Shown here: one piece after another, positions 13,948 through 23,391 of the stretch
Layout of the letters: each line of letters opens with the position of its first letter
Position numbering within the stretch: position 1 is the stretch's first letter
Assembly (NCBI RefSeq): GCF_038561955.2
Contig: NZ_CP138333.2
Location: 620,001-684,000 of the forward strand
Source of the DNA: Salinicoccus sp. Bachu38
GTDB taxonomy: Bacteria > Bacillota > Bacilli > Staphylococcales > Salinicoccaceae
Length of the DNA: 64,000 bases
Reading direction: 5' to 3'
Made by a program: the position numbers and the translations under genes
The notes under the pieces: model-generated
Told to the model about the DNA's origin: nothing
Databases searched by the model: none
The model's input: the letters and a program-made list of their open reading frames with translations, nothing else

Positions 13948-16900
13948 TTAGAACGTATATCTTGTATAGTACTGGCCGCGGATGCCGAGCTGGTCGTAGT
14001 AGTTCTTCAGGTTGCGTGCCGTAGCATAGGCCCAGTTGACATCAGTCGCATACTGATATGTGCCTGGACTCACTGGGTTCCAGCGCATTGCATACAGCGT
14101 ATTCTGACCACGGTTGAAGTAGCCGCTCGAGATGAACTGTGCACCACCGATGACAGCTTTCGCCGGAGTATCCCAGCCCATGCGCTGTGCATAGCGTGCC
14201 CCTTCGAGCACAGGATTGTGGTCATATGCTGCGATACCGTACATGTTGTAGTAGAGCTTTCCATCCTCGGAGATGTTGCCTTTCTCATCGAGACGTATAC
14301 CCTGGGCAAGTTGACTCTGACCGTTGCCCGTTTCATGGAGGGCGTGCGAAACCAGATAGACTTCGTTCACACCATGTGTATTGGCCGCCTGCAGGAAGGC
14401 TGTACCCTGGTTATGAAGAACGCCTTTGCCGCTGAGCAATTTGTTGTTCAGTTCCGTGCTTGAGATATTCTGCGCACGGTTCAGATCGAGATAAGTGTAG
14501 TCCCAAGTATCAGTCGTGTGATTCGCTGGGTTGATGAAGTATTCCACTTCATCACGTGTCGCATCTCTCCAGCCACCGCCAGAAACCCAAGATTGCGGTT
14601 TGGATCTCAAGCTCATCTGTGTGTCTATTGCCTCGTCGAGTGAAATGCCATACTTGACTGTGCTGACAATATACTCTGAAAGTGATCCACTCTTGATCCA
14701 ACCTGAGTGATTTTTCAGTGTGCCATAATAGTAATCTGTATTACCCACGGTCACTTTTTTAGTGGCTTTAAAACTCTCATTTTGGTAATTAGTCAAACTT
14801 GAAACGACCTGATCGCTTGTCCCCCATGGTTGTGAGAAAAGACGATCGCTAGAGTTGTTTATATAAAAAGTTTGGTCTATAGGAGCATCTCCTGAACGAT
14901 TCGCAGTTTTTACATCACTTGCCTTAATCCAGCCAATCATTGCTTTATCGATATCGAAGCGAAGGAAATAATAGTTTTCCCCCAGATATGAACCTTCTTT
15001 GGAGACATAGTAAGTATCTCCGATATATCGGTCGGCAGAGACACTGCGATCGCTTGTCAGTGGGCTTTTAAGTCCCTGGTTATTTGAGTTGATTCGTGCC
15101 ATTTTACTTACTGTCTTTGTCTCGGGGGCTGCAGACTCCATGGTCATCAAGTTATCTTTAAGCACCCATCCTGATTTCCCATCAATTGTACCGTAAATAT
15201 AGGATTTGCCCCCAATTGTTGTCTCTTTAGTCGCATTGAAAGTCCCGCCTTTCAAATTTGCCAAGGCGCTTACACGCTGATTGCTTGTCCCCCAAGGTTG
15301 ACTATAAATATGGTCAGATTCATCGGACACGACAAAACTCTTTTTGATTGTCCTGTCCGAAGAGCGGTCTTGTGCCTGAACGTCGTTTGCTTTAACCCAG
15401 CCGATCATTGCCTTATCGATGTCGAAACGAAGGAAGTAATAGTTTTCTCCCAAGTATGAACCTTCTTTGGAAACATAGTAGGTGTCGCCGGTATAACGAT
15501 CAGCAGATACACTATTGTCACTGGTTAAAGGACTTTTTAACCCATCGTTGTTTTTGTTGATTCTGGCCATCATCCGAGCATCACTTGTCTGAGCCTCGCC
15601 TGTACTCTCTGCCACCAAGTAATCTTTTAGAATCCAGCCAGACTTTCCGTTGACTGTACCGTACAAGTAAGTTTTTCCATCAACCACAGTTTCTTTTTGT
15701 GCTGAAAACTTATCGCCTCTTAAGTTATTGATAGACTGGACAGTCTGCTCTTTTGTTCCCCAGGGCTGGCTATATACATAGTCATTTTCGCCATTAATAA
15801 GATAATCCGCTCTTATGTTTTTATCTTCACTTCTACTTTTTGCTACAACATCTTCTGCACGTATCCATCCTATCATGGCTTTGTCCAATCCGAACCTTAA
15901 GAAGTAATATTGCTTTCCCTCATGGGCACTTTCCTTGGAAACAAAATATGTACTTCCAATATAACGATCTGCAGAGACACTTTTCTCACTGGTTAATGGG
16001 CTTTTCAGACCTTGGTTTTCTTTATTGATACGTGCCATTTTATATGCTGCATCGTTGCTTGATAAAACTTCTACTTTCGCCATGCTCATCAGACTCAGGC
16101 CTTTAACTTCCATAAGTTCTTTCGCTTTTTCCAAGTCCGCTTCCAGTTCGTCTTCTGCGTCTTCAGACTCTGCAGTTTCGGCGGTGCCTGCGTCTTCTTC
16201 GTCTTCTGCGTCTTCAGACTCTGCAGTTTCGGCGGTGCCTGCGTCTTCTTCGTCTTCTGCGTCTTCAGACTCTGCAGTTTCGGCGGTGCCTGCGTCTTCT
16301 TCGTCTTCTGCGTCTTCAGACTCTGCAGTTTCGGCGGTGCCTGCGTCTTCTTCGTCTTCTGCGTCTTCAGACTCTGCAGTTTCGGCGGTATCTGTTTCTT
16401 CTTCGTCTTCTGCGTCTTCAGACTCTGCAGTTTCGGCGGTATCTGTTTCTTCTTCGTCTTCTGCGTCTTCAGACTTTGCAGTTTCAGCGGTATCCGCTTC
16501 TTCTTCAGCTTCTGGGTCTTCAGGGTCTGTCGTTTCAGCAGTGTCCGCTTCTTCTTCGTCTTCTGCCTCTTCAGACTCTGCAGTTTCGGCGGTGTCCGTT
16601 TCTTCTTCGTCTTCTGTGTCTTCAGGGTCTGTCGTTTCAGCAGTATCCGCTTCCACTTCATCTTCAGCGACTTCAGGGTCTGCAGTTTCGGCACTGTCTG
16701 CTTCTAGTTCGTCTTCAGACTCTGCAGTTTCAGGGAGCTTAGCGTCCACAGGGTCTGCTTCCTGTTCAGAATTGTTTTCTTCAAGTTGCGGAGGTTCCTC
16801 GTTCTCATCACTTGATATATTTTCGCCTAGATCTTTTTCTGATTGGTATGTACTTTCTGTTCCATCTCCATTTATGCTGGAAGAGCTCTCTTCCTCAGAA

Positions 16901-17022
16901 TGTATGACGGCATCTGGAACGGTTTTTTCTACCTCGACTTCATCGGCACTGGCGTTGATTGTAGCACCTAGCATCACAGTCGAGATGAAAGTGGGTACGA
17001 TTATTCGGTTTTTGTATTTCAT
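13948..17022 (-). CDS. Secreted N-acetylglucosaminidase (Atl-type) with acidic repeats and three double-GW modules
   Basis: A 1024-residue secreted autolysin. It starts behind AGGAGGT. Signal peptide at 1-26 (cleavage after ASA). Acidic linker to about 300, with a 17-residue tandem repeat at 98-297. Three GW modules at about 328-469, 484-625 and 639-781, each with two GW dipeptides (AMIGW.., KSGW..) and a QPWGT turn. Glucosaminidase domain at about 785-1024, with the catalytic Glu in SHALHETGNG (897) and NMYGIAAYD. The family cleaves GlcNAc-MurNAc glycan strands, and GW modules bind (lipo)teichoic acid at the wall. Unlike Atl of S. aureus there is no amidase half. A glucosaminidase-only autolysin is therefore the likeliest reading. 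Confidence 0.93.
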   Translation of the reverse strand: MKYKNRIIVPTFISTVMLGATINASADEVEVEKTVPDAVIHSEEESSSSINGDGTESTYQSEKDLGENISSDENEEPPQLEENNSEQEADPVDAKLPETAESEDELEADSAETADPEVAEDEVEADTAETTDPEDTEDEEETDTAETAESEEAEDEEEADTAETTDPEDPEAEEEADTAETAKSEDAEDEEETDTAETAESEDAEDEEETDTAETAESEDAEDEEDAGTAETAESEDAEDEEDAGTAETAESEDAEDEEDAGTAETAESEDAEDEEDAGTAETAESEDAEDELEADLEKAKELMEVKGLSLMSMAKVEVLSSNDAAYKMARINKENQGLKSPLTSEKSVSADRYIGSTYFVSKESAHEGKQYYFLRFGLDKAMIGWIRAEDVVAKSRSEDKNIRADYLINGENDYVYSQPWGTKEQTVQSINNLRGDKFSAQKETVVDGKTYLYGTVNGKSGWILKDYLVAESTGEAQTSDARMMARINKNNDGLKSPLTSDNSVSADRYTGDTYYVSKEGSYLGENYYFLRFDIDKAMIGWVKANDVQAQDRSSDRTIKKSFVVSDESDHIYSQPWGTSNQRVSALANLKGGTFNATKETTIGGKSYIYGTIDGKSGWVLKDNLMTMESAAPETKTVSKMARINSNNQGLKSPLTSDRSVSADRYIGDTYYVSKEGSYLGENYYFLRFDIDKAMIGWIKASDVKTANRSGDAPIDQTFYINNSSDRLFSQPWGTSDQVVSSLTNYQNESFKATKKVTVGNTDYYYGTLKNHSGWIKSGSLSEYIVSTVKYGISLDEAIDTQMSLRSKPQSWVSGGGWRDATRDEVEYFINPANHTTDTWDYTYLDLNRAQNISSTELNNKLLSGKGVLHNQGTAFLQAANTHGVNEVYLVSHALHETGNGQSQLAQGIRLDEKGNISEDGKLYYNMYGIAAYDHNPVLEGARYAQRMGWDTPAKAVIGGAQFISSGYFNRGQNTLYAMRWNPVSPGTYQYATDVNWAYATARNLKNYYDQLGIRGQYYTRYTF
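16132..16731 (-). repeat. 51-bp acidic tandem repeat inside the glucosaminidase gene
   Basis: About twelve units of 17 codons (the first is 14) encode AETAESEDAEDEEDAGT and variants. The four DAGT-type copies (16183-16386) are nearly identical in DNA. Older units toward the N-terminus differ (AETTDPEDTEDEEETDT and others). This is a growing array likely to vary in copy number between strains. The repeat also creates long shadow frames on the plus strand that are not genes. Confidence 0.9.
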
Positions 17023-17289
17023 GCTTACCTCCTGGGTGTATATGGTAAAATGACGTGCTATATATAATATACATTATAATTGTATATTTTCCTTGGAAAT
17101 TCCACATTTGATAACAAATTGTAATATTGTAGACGGATTCGGGAAATATTAGAATAATGGAGGGAGTTATAGTATAATCAAGTAATTGTAATTGGCTTTG
17201 TTTAGTCAAGGATTTTAAATGTCTTTATAAACTATTATAATGAAAATAGTTTTAGTACAATATATGCTTTTTGAATTGAGGATAATAAC

Positions 17290-18099
17290 ATGAAGAAGAT
17301 CTTAGCAATAATCAATGAACAAATTGAGCATAGTCATCTGATATTTCAACTGTCCAAGTACCACCTGAGAGCTGAGTATGCCAATCATTACTTGGGAGTA
17401 TTCTGGAATATACTGCAACCCGCCATGCAAGTGCTGATCTACTATGTCGTATTTGGTTTGGGTCTCAGAGGAGTCCGGGGGGATGTTGGGGACCTCCCCT
17501 TCATCATGCACCTTATTACAGGACTGTTCCCTTGGCTTTTCCTTTCGCAAGGTGTCCTTTCTGCATCCTCGGCAATCCAAAGTAAAATTGGTCTGGTGAC
17601 AAAAATGAAGTTTCCAGCAAGCACACTTCTTTCAATTTCCATAGTCAACGGCTTTGTAAATCTGATTTTCACTACATCCATAGTTGTGGTGCTAAACCTC
17701 ATATTCGGATATACTTCGCCGCTGTACACATTGGGATTGATATATTTTGTAGTTGCGTCGTATGCTTTTATATTTGCATTGGGATTGATCATGTCCAGCC
17801 TCATCATTCTGATCAGGGATGCGAAGAATGTGCTTCAGAACTTTATACGCATGTTTTTCTTCATGACGCCGATTTTCTGGTCCCTTAATGGTGCCAATGA
17901 AATTCTTCATGTTCTGACATCATTGAATCCTTTTGGCTATCTCGTCATGGTATACAGGAATGCAACAGTATTGGGGGATGAAATCATTTATGGAGGAATG
18001 AATGACCATCTTTATTTCTGGCTCTTTACAGTTCTTTTGATGTATGTCGGGGCACATGTTCATTACAAATTCAGAGGTAAACTTGTAGATTACTTATAA
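17290..18099 (+). CDS. ABC-2 type polysaccharide/teichoic acid exporter permease (TagG-like)
   Basis: A 269-residue membrane protein with about six hydrophobic segments. It has the TagG/Wzm look: amphipathic N-terminus SKYHLRAEYANHYLGVFWNI, SKIGLVTKMKFPAS, and LNPFGYLVMVYRNATVLGDE near the end, finishing KFRGKLVDYL like the TagG at 44634-45455 (FRRNFIDYL). It exports an undecaprenyl-linked polymer together with an ATPase. The matching ATPase is 8.4 kb away at 26480-27427, and the two bracket the sugar genes of this cluster. It is first in a run of seven tightly spaced plus-strand genes. Confidence 0.88.
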   Translation: MKKILAIINEQIEHSHLIFQLSKYHLRAEYANHYLGVFWNILQPAMQVLIYYVVFGLGLRGVRGDVGDLPFIMHLITGLFPWLFLSQGVLSASSAIQSKIGLVTKMKFPASTLLSISIVNGFVNLIFTTSIVVVLNLIFGYTSPLYTLGLIYFVVASYAFIFALGLIMSSLIILIRDAKNVLQNFIRMFFFMTPIFWSLNGANEILHVLTSLNPFGYLVMVYRNATVLGDEIIYGGMNDHLYFWLFTVLLMYVGAHVHYKFRGKLVDYL

Positions 18100-18115
18100 T
18101 AAGGAGTTTTAAGGA

Positions 18116-18955
18116 ATGGAAAAGCAAGCAGTTATAATTTCCGAAGATGAAGATACGCCCATTTTTAACTATGACAATATTCAGGAAACCGGATCTTTGA
18201 AACGTTATCACCATTCATTGGCCTACATCATAGATGAAGGTGATGACAGAGATCATCTTCTAAAGTTCAGTGATGGTAAACTTGGCTGGGTCAAGCTGGA
18301 AAATTCCATATACTTGGGACAAAAAGATAAGGAAACTGTAAAGATGAAGGAAGACCCGCTCATCTTTGATAGAAAGATGAATCCCAATAAGGACCTCAGT
18401 CTCAAGCTTTCAAATAGGTTGTGTACCTCGAGCTACACAACGTTACATAACAAAGAGATGCTGGAGGCCATAAACTTTAGGGGAAAACTTGCAGGGTTCG
18501 TCAAGAAAGATTCATATCATAAGGCGGTGGAAGTGTCTGAGTATGCTTCTATAAAAAAGCAAGTGCCACTGTATCAGGACAGTGATCAGAAAATTAAGAG
18601 GTTCATGTTAAATGAAGGTCAGGAAGTGCTAATACAAGTCTACTTCCGTGACATATCTCTGGCCAAAGTAAGCGCCACTATAGAGGGTAAGGAATTTATT
18701 GGTTGGATTAAAGGTGATTTTGATCTTCAGGACAACGAAGACATTAAGACAGCCTCCAACAAGTATGACGTCAATATAGAGGCGAGTGCCAACGTAATCA
18801 GTGAACTGATGGATAGAATTATAAAGCTGGAAGAAGACAAAACTGAGTTAAGGGAAAAGTATTCCAAGCTGGAGAAGATATATCGCAACTTAAGGTCTTC
18901 AAGACTTGGCAAGCTGCAAATTTACTATTGGAATCTCAAGAAAGGCAGAAGATAA
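18116..18955 (+). CDS. Cytoplasmic protein with three GW/SH3-like modules and a C-terminal coiled coil
   Basis: A 279-residue protein without signal peptide or membrane segment. Three GW-like turns are visible: GKLGWVKLENS (about 60), GKLAGFVKKDS (about 120, Trp replaced by Phe) and EFIGWIKGDF (about 197). A heptad-rich coil follows at about 225-262 (ISELMDRIIKLEEDKTELRE), and then a basic end. GW modules normally work outside the cell on teichoic acids. Here the gene lies 16 bases after the exporter permease, and the teichoic acid ATPase TagH in this window carries a fused GW domain. An exporter-associated polymer sensor or length ruler is therefore a reasonable inference. No described family is recognised. 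Confidence 0.7.
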   Translation: MEKQAVIISEDEDTPIFNYDNIQETGSLKRYHHSLAYIIDEGDDRDHLLKFSDGKLGWVKLENSIYLGQKDKETVKMKEDPLIFDRKMNPNKDLSLKLSNRLCTSSYTTLHNKEMLEAINFRGKLAGFVKKDSYHKAVEVSEYASIKKQVPLYQDSDQKIKRFMLNEGQEVLIQVYFRDISLAKVSATIEGKEFIGWIKGDFDLQDNEDIKTASNKYDVNIEASANVISELMDRIIKLEEDKTELREKYSKLEKIYRNLRSSRLGKLQIYYWNLKKGRR

Positions 18956-18956
18956 T

Positions 18957-21542
18957 ATGGTTAATGACATATCAATCTATGATTTCGAAAGCCTGGTGGG
19001 ACTTAAAGCTTTGAAGAATGATGACACAATTGAATATTATCGTACTTTAAAAAGAATGCTTGCTGAAGATAAGAAACTGGCGATTCATATATTGGAAAAA
19101 GAACTGTCTCGATCTGAAGCTACAACCGTCTATTCTACAGAAGAAAAGGCAAGTGTAGCTGGGAAACCGCACTTTCTGGATGAAATCATTGATGACCTTG
19201 AGAAGATAGAGGGTAAGACAGCCTCATACCTTTATCGGAAATTTGATGTCAAGGTGGGAATAGTATGCGATGAATTCATATATCACGCCTATAAGGATAC
19301 CTGTGATCTGGTTTATATTGACAGCTCTTTCAACGGGATGGATAAAGACCTCGATGCTTTGATTGTAGTGTCCACATGGAAGGGTATAGATCAATCCTGG
19401 AAAAATGTCGGCAACCCAAAAAGTACAAAAAGACAGGAATTGTATAAGCTCATGGAACAGGCTGGGTCTATGGATATTCCTGTCGTTTTCTATTCGAAGG
19501 AAGACCCTGTAAATTATGACCGCTACATCGATGTAGCCATGAAGGCCGATGTGATTTTCACTTCTGCCGTGGAGATGGTGACACAGTACAAAAAGGAATG
19601 TGAAAATGATCGTGTGTATTCAATCGGTTTCGGCATAAATCCGTTCTACCATAACCCTGATGGAAGGCACATCGACAACAACGATGAAGTGATATTTGCT
19701 GGAAGTTGGAACGAACGCTACCCCGAGAGGAACGAAGAGATCAGTCATATATTCGATGGGGTACTTGAAGCCGGAAAAGATTTGACGATCATTGACCGTA
19801 ACCTCCCGATGCAGAATGACCGCTATCATTTTCCTTTGAAATATGGGAGCCATATCACCCATCCGGTCCAACATAATAATCTCATGAAAGTGCATAAGCT
19901 GTTCAACTGGAATATAAACATCAATACCATAAAATATTCGGAGACAATGTTCGCAAACAGGGTATATGAACTACAAGCACTTGGGGCCCTTATGATGACC
20001 AACTACAGTTCTGGTATAAACAATGAATTTCCCTATATCAATATAGTGAATGACAAAAGTGACATCAACAATATACTGACTCGTGTATCGGCTTTGGATA
20101 TGGAAGAAATAAGAATGAAGGCAATCAGTACTGTAATGCTTAACCATACTACGTTCCACAGGCTCAAAGAACTGCTTTCTCCGGTCGGCATCACCCTGGA
20201 TATGAAAAACCCCCGGGTTCTCGTGCTGAACAGATATGGAGAGGAATACCGCAGAATGTTCGATAGACAAACCTTCCAAAAGTTTGATGCTGTTTCAGAA
20301 CTGCCTGAGGATGTTCATGAGTATGATTTCATTTTTGAAGTCCATTCTGGGAATTATTATGAAGAAAACTTCCTGGAATCGTTGGTGGGAACCTTCTCCT
20401 ATAAGGATGTCGACTTTGTAACGATGGATTCTGACAATACATTCAGGAAAACAAGCCGGCCAGTCCCAGGTCTAACAATGTATAAGGCCGGAGCAGTCAA
20501 GAAGGAAGAAGCGGTAGGCTACAGCATTCCTAGAGTAGAAGTGAAAAGTGTAGCTGGAAAGGCGGCTCAGAATGGTACAGAAAAGAAACTGAGCGTTATA
20601 ATACCGATCCACAATAATGGCAAGTATCTCGAGTACAAATGTTTCAACAGTCTGAAAAGGCAATCCATGTTTAATCAGATGGAAATTATATTTGTAGATG
20701 ATGGAAGTACTGACGTCAATACCATCAATACCATTGAAAGACTTCGACGCAGATATCCGGATATAAAATACCATCGTTTTGAAGAAGGTTCAGGCAGTGC
20801 CTCTCGCCCCCGTAATAAGGGGGTTGATTTGGTCACCACGGAGTATGTGACCTATTTGGATCCGGATAATGAAGCGATAGGAGATGGATATTCCGAGTTG
20901 CTGAATGAATTGCTCAAAGATCCTGAACTTGATATGTCGGTAGGAAATATCATCCGCGAAGATAGTATTAAACGCGTGGAGCTTAAATATTCAGGTGCAG
21001 TCTATAAATTTAATAATGGAAGCAACATAATCGACAACCCTGCTCAATTCCTGAAAGATTCTGCACTTAAAACACAGAGTATCCAAGCACTTATAGCCAG
21101 GACGAGCATCGTCAGACACAATGGCTTGAAAATGGTTGAGGGAGCTGCCGGACAGGATACTATATTCTTCCAGGAGCTGATGCTTCATTCGAATAAAGTA
21201 AAGGTCATTCCAACCTTCATCCACATATATTACGCTTTTGTTTCAGGGTCAGTAACAAACACGATATCTAAAAAATTCTTTGATAAATACTATACTTTGG
21301 AGCAGTATAGGATACCCTTCCTGAAGGAGCATGACCTTTTTGAAACTTATGTTAATGAGAGATTTGATTTCTACTTCCGCAACTGGTATTTGAAACGGGT
21401 CCCAAGGCTGAAAGCGGAGGAGCGTATCCCGGCCCTCAAGACGCTGCTCCATATATATGACCTCTATGTTCAAGAGGGCGTAAAGGGAAGTGCAGAGACA
21501 AGAGAGGCTATCAAATCGATTCAAAAAGAGGTGGCAAAATAG
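18957..21542 (+). CDS. Bifunctional glycosyltransferase (CgeB-like GT plus GT2 domain)
   Basis: An 861-residue two-domain enzyme. The N-terminal half (about 80-420) resembles CgeB/DUF3880-type GT-B transferases: DVIFTSAVEMVTQYKK, EVIFAGSWNERYPERNEEI, and NRVYELQALGALMMTNYSSG near its end. The C-terminal half (about 540-760) is a GT2 GT-A domain: LSVIIPIHNNGKYLEYKCF, IIFVDDGSTDVNT, SRPRNKGVDLVTTEYVTYLD with the DxD-like DPDNE. The start is the ATG 2 bases after the previous stop. It probably assembles the polymer exported by the surrounding ABC transporter. The sugars are unknown. Confidence 0.8.
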   Translation: MVNDISIYDFESLVGLKALKNDDTIEYYRTLKRMLAEDKKLAIHILEKELSRSEATTVYSTEEKASVAGKPHFLDEIIDDLEKIEGKTASYLYRKFDVKVGIVCDEFIYHAYKDTCDLVYIDSSFNGMDKDLDALIVVSTWKGIDQSWKNVGNPKSTKRQELYKLMEQAGSMDIPVVFYSKEDPVNYDRYIDVAMKADVIFTSAVEMVTQYKKECENDRVYSIGFGINPFYHNPDGRHIDNNDEVIFAGSWNERYPERNEEISHIFDGVLEAGKDLTIIDRNLPMQNDRYHFPLKYGSHITHPVQHNNLMKVHKLFNWNININTIKYSETMFANRVYELQALGALMMTNYSSGINNEFPYINIVNDKSDINNILTRVSALDMEEIRMKAISTVMLNHTTFHRLKELLSPVGITLDMKNPRVLVLNRYGEEYRRMFDRQTFQKFDAVSELPEDVHEYDFIFEVHSGNYYEENFLESLVGTFSYKDVDFVTMDSDNTFRKTSRPVPGLTMYKAGAVKKEEAVGYSIPRVEVKSVAGKAAQNGTEKKLSVIIPIHNNGKYLEYKCFNSLKRQSMFNQMEIIFVDDGSTDVNTINTIERLRRRYPDIKYHRFEEGSGSASRPRNKGVDLVTTEYVTYLDPDNEAIGDGYSELLNELLKDPELDMSVGNIIREDSIKRVELKYSGAVYKFNNGSNIIDNPAQFLKDSALKTQSIQALIARTSIVRHNGLKMVEGAAGQDTIFFQELMLHSNKVKVIPTFIHIYYAFVSGSVTNTISKKFFDKYYTLEQYRIPFLKEHDLFETYVNERFDFYFRNWYLKRVPRLKAEERIPALKTLLHIYDLYVQEGVKGSAETREAIKSIQKEVAK

Positions 21543-21543
21543 C

Positions 21544-23382
21544 TTGTATCAGTTCAAAAGGAGAGTATTCAAAGCGTTTTTCATTTCAGAATATGATCAA
21601 AAAATCCCGTATTTTCAAAGGTATGAACTTGCAGGCGGCTATCATCTGCATGCCTCTGAAGACTATCTGCCTGTGATGGCCGAGGAAGATGGCCGGAAAG
21701 TATTTGTACTGGGCTACTGCTACGATATAAGAGACAGTGGCAGAAGCATCCCGGATATTGCTGAGGAACTGGCCGAAGCAGATGAAGAAGCGCGGCTTGA
21801 GGAACTTGATAACCTCAACGGACGATATGTCATCATTTTGACAGAAGCGGATAAAGTTTACGTGTATTCAGATGCGACCAGCTTCAAGCCGGTATTCTAT
21901 AATGAAGATTACCGTCTTGTCTCGAGTCATGAATATTTGCTGAGGAATTTCATCAAAGACATCCACGGGGAGAAGCTTTCGATGACGAAGCTGTATAATA
22001 AAGGGTTTCTGGACCTTACAAATACCGACAGGGTATACAAACTCAGCCCCTCGTTGGAGCTTGAAGTCACACGTTTTGACAGAAGAAGGGTTTTCCCGCG
22101 CAAGGAACGTGTTGAAAAATCTGTGGAAGAGCTTGTGGATGAGAGTAGTCTGTTTTTCGAAGAAAGCAACAAGTGGCTGGAACAGCAGAAGAACTTGCAG
22201 TTCAGTCTGACTGGTGGGGTGGACTCGAGGGTCAGTCTTGCTTTGATCAAACCGATTGTGAATCAAGTTAAATTCTTCACATATTTAAAATCTGAAACTT
22301 CATTGACTTCCCGAACACTCAAGAAGGCGTACACGAATGATGAAAAAATAGTAATGGAAATAGTGGATAATTTAAATCTTGACCATGAGTTCTTTCATAT
22401 AGACCCGGAGAGGGATAAGGAAACAGAAAAGTATTTTCAAAAGATAGAAAATACCGTTTCTTCAAAGCACTCATATCAGTTGAGTAAACATTTAAATGAA
22501 AGCCCACAGTTTGCTGGGGCACTGCATATAAAATCTACCATTCAATCCATAGGGAAATCCTCATACGACAAACATCTTTATGATGAGAACACCTTTGATA
22601 ACATGATGAGGGGCATATCCAAGTGGGCACCCTCTGTCTATAAGGGAGAAGAGAACAAGGAAGCATTCGAATCACTGATTAAAGGATTCATGAAAAGGTC
22701 ATTGCTTGATATGGAAGGCCTGCATGGCTATCATGCACTCGATATCATGTTCTTGGAATCCAGGCTCGGCAATTTTCAGAGCAACATTACCCAAGAGACT
22801 GACAATACTCTGGATATATTCAACCACTTCAATTCAAGGAAAATGATAGAACATCTTCTCTCGCCATCACTAGAAGATCGGCAGAATCAGGCTTTCGTAA
22901 AAAAAATAGTAGATCGGCATTGGCCAATCCTCAATTTCTTCGCCATCAATGACGGTAAGAACCTTATGGAAAGCTACAACAGCCTACTTCGGGAAGGTAC
23001 TGACAGAAAAATTGTCAAAAACAGCCTGGAGTATGTGATAGTTGAAAAATGCGAGAACCTGACTGCAATAAATCAGGGCGGGCACATTGATGTAGTCCCA
23101 ATTTCATTGCCGCTCTCAGTAGATGAAAAGTATAGTGTCGAACTGAGAAATAACAATGAGGTCGAGTTTCCTGTTACTATCCAATCGTTTTACACTAATG
23201 AAAAAGGCAGGGGCGCCATTATCGTTAAGATAAATGACAGGTCATTCGATATCATTGATCTGAATGAAGGTCTGAAACTAATATTGGAACCAGATGAAAA
23301 AGTATCAATCAGGTATTTCTATGAATCAGATAAAAACAAGAAATCATGGCTCGACGCATCAAAAATAAAAATATTCAAGTAG
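21544..23382 (+). CDS. Asparagine synthase-like protein (copy 1, polysaccharide cluster)
   Basis: A 612-residue protein. The likely start is the TTG 2 bases after the previous stop, with GAGGTGG upstream; earlier ATGs lie inside the neighbour. Residues 15-180 resemble the AsnB glutaminase domain, but the catalytic Cys2 is absent. Residues from about 185 hold the ATP-pyrophosphatase domain with the PP-loop FSLTGGVDSRVSLAL. AsnB homologues in O-antigen and capsule loci amidate sugar carboxyl groups. Here the missing Cys implies use of free ammonia, a partner glutaminase, or a different ligase reaction. The C-terminal 100 residues form an extra beta-rich domain. It is paralogous to 38509-40452. 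Confidence 0.75.
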   Translation: MYQFKRRVFKAFFISEYDQKIPYFQRYELAGGYHLHASEDYLPVMAEEDGRKVFVLGYCYDIRDSGRSIPDIAEELAEADEEARLEELDNLNGRYVIILTEADKVYVYSDATSFKPVFYNEDYRLVSSHEYLLRNFIKDIHGEKLSMTKLYNKGFLDLTNTDRVYKLSPSLELEVTRFDRRRVFPRKERVEKSVEELVDESSLFFEESNKWLEQQKNLQFSLTGGVDSRVSLALIKPIVNQVKFFTYLKSETSLTSRTLKKAYTNDEKIVMEIVDNLNLDHEFFHIDPERDKETEKYFQKIENTVSSKHSYQLSKHLNESPQFAGALHIKSTIQSIGKSSYDKHLYDENTFDNMMRGISKWAPSVYKGEENKEAFESLIKGFMKRSLLDMEGLHGYHALDIMFLESRLGNFQSNITQETDNTLDIFNHFNSRKMIEHLLSPSLEDRQNQAFVKKIVDRHWPILNFFAINDGKNLMESYNSLLREGTDRKIVKNSLEYVIVEKCENLTAINQGGHIDVVPISLPLSVDEKYSVELRNNNEVEFPVTIQSFYTNEKGRGAIIVKINDRSFDIIDLNEGLKLILEPDEKVSIRYFYESDKNKKSWLDASKIKIFK

Positions 23383-23391
23383 GTGAAACGA

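Noticed and set aside
16025-17053. Long 342-codon serine-rich frame on the plus strand
   Set aside because: It is the mirror of the acidic tandem repeat in the glucosaminidase gene. It has no ribosome site of its own, and its low-complexity serine/alanine content follows from the reverse complement of E/D/T/A codons.
17023-17289. Insertion sequence or integration site at the start of the polysaccharide region
   Set aside because: The 267-base gap is AT-rich with several promoter-like hexamers, but no inverted repeats, target duplication or transposase remnant was seen.
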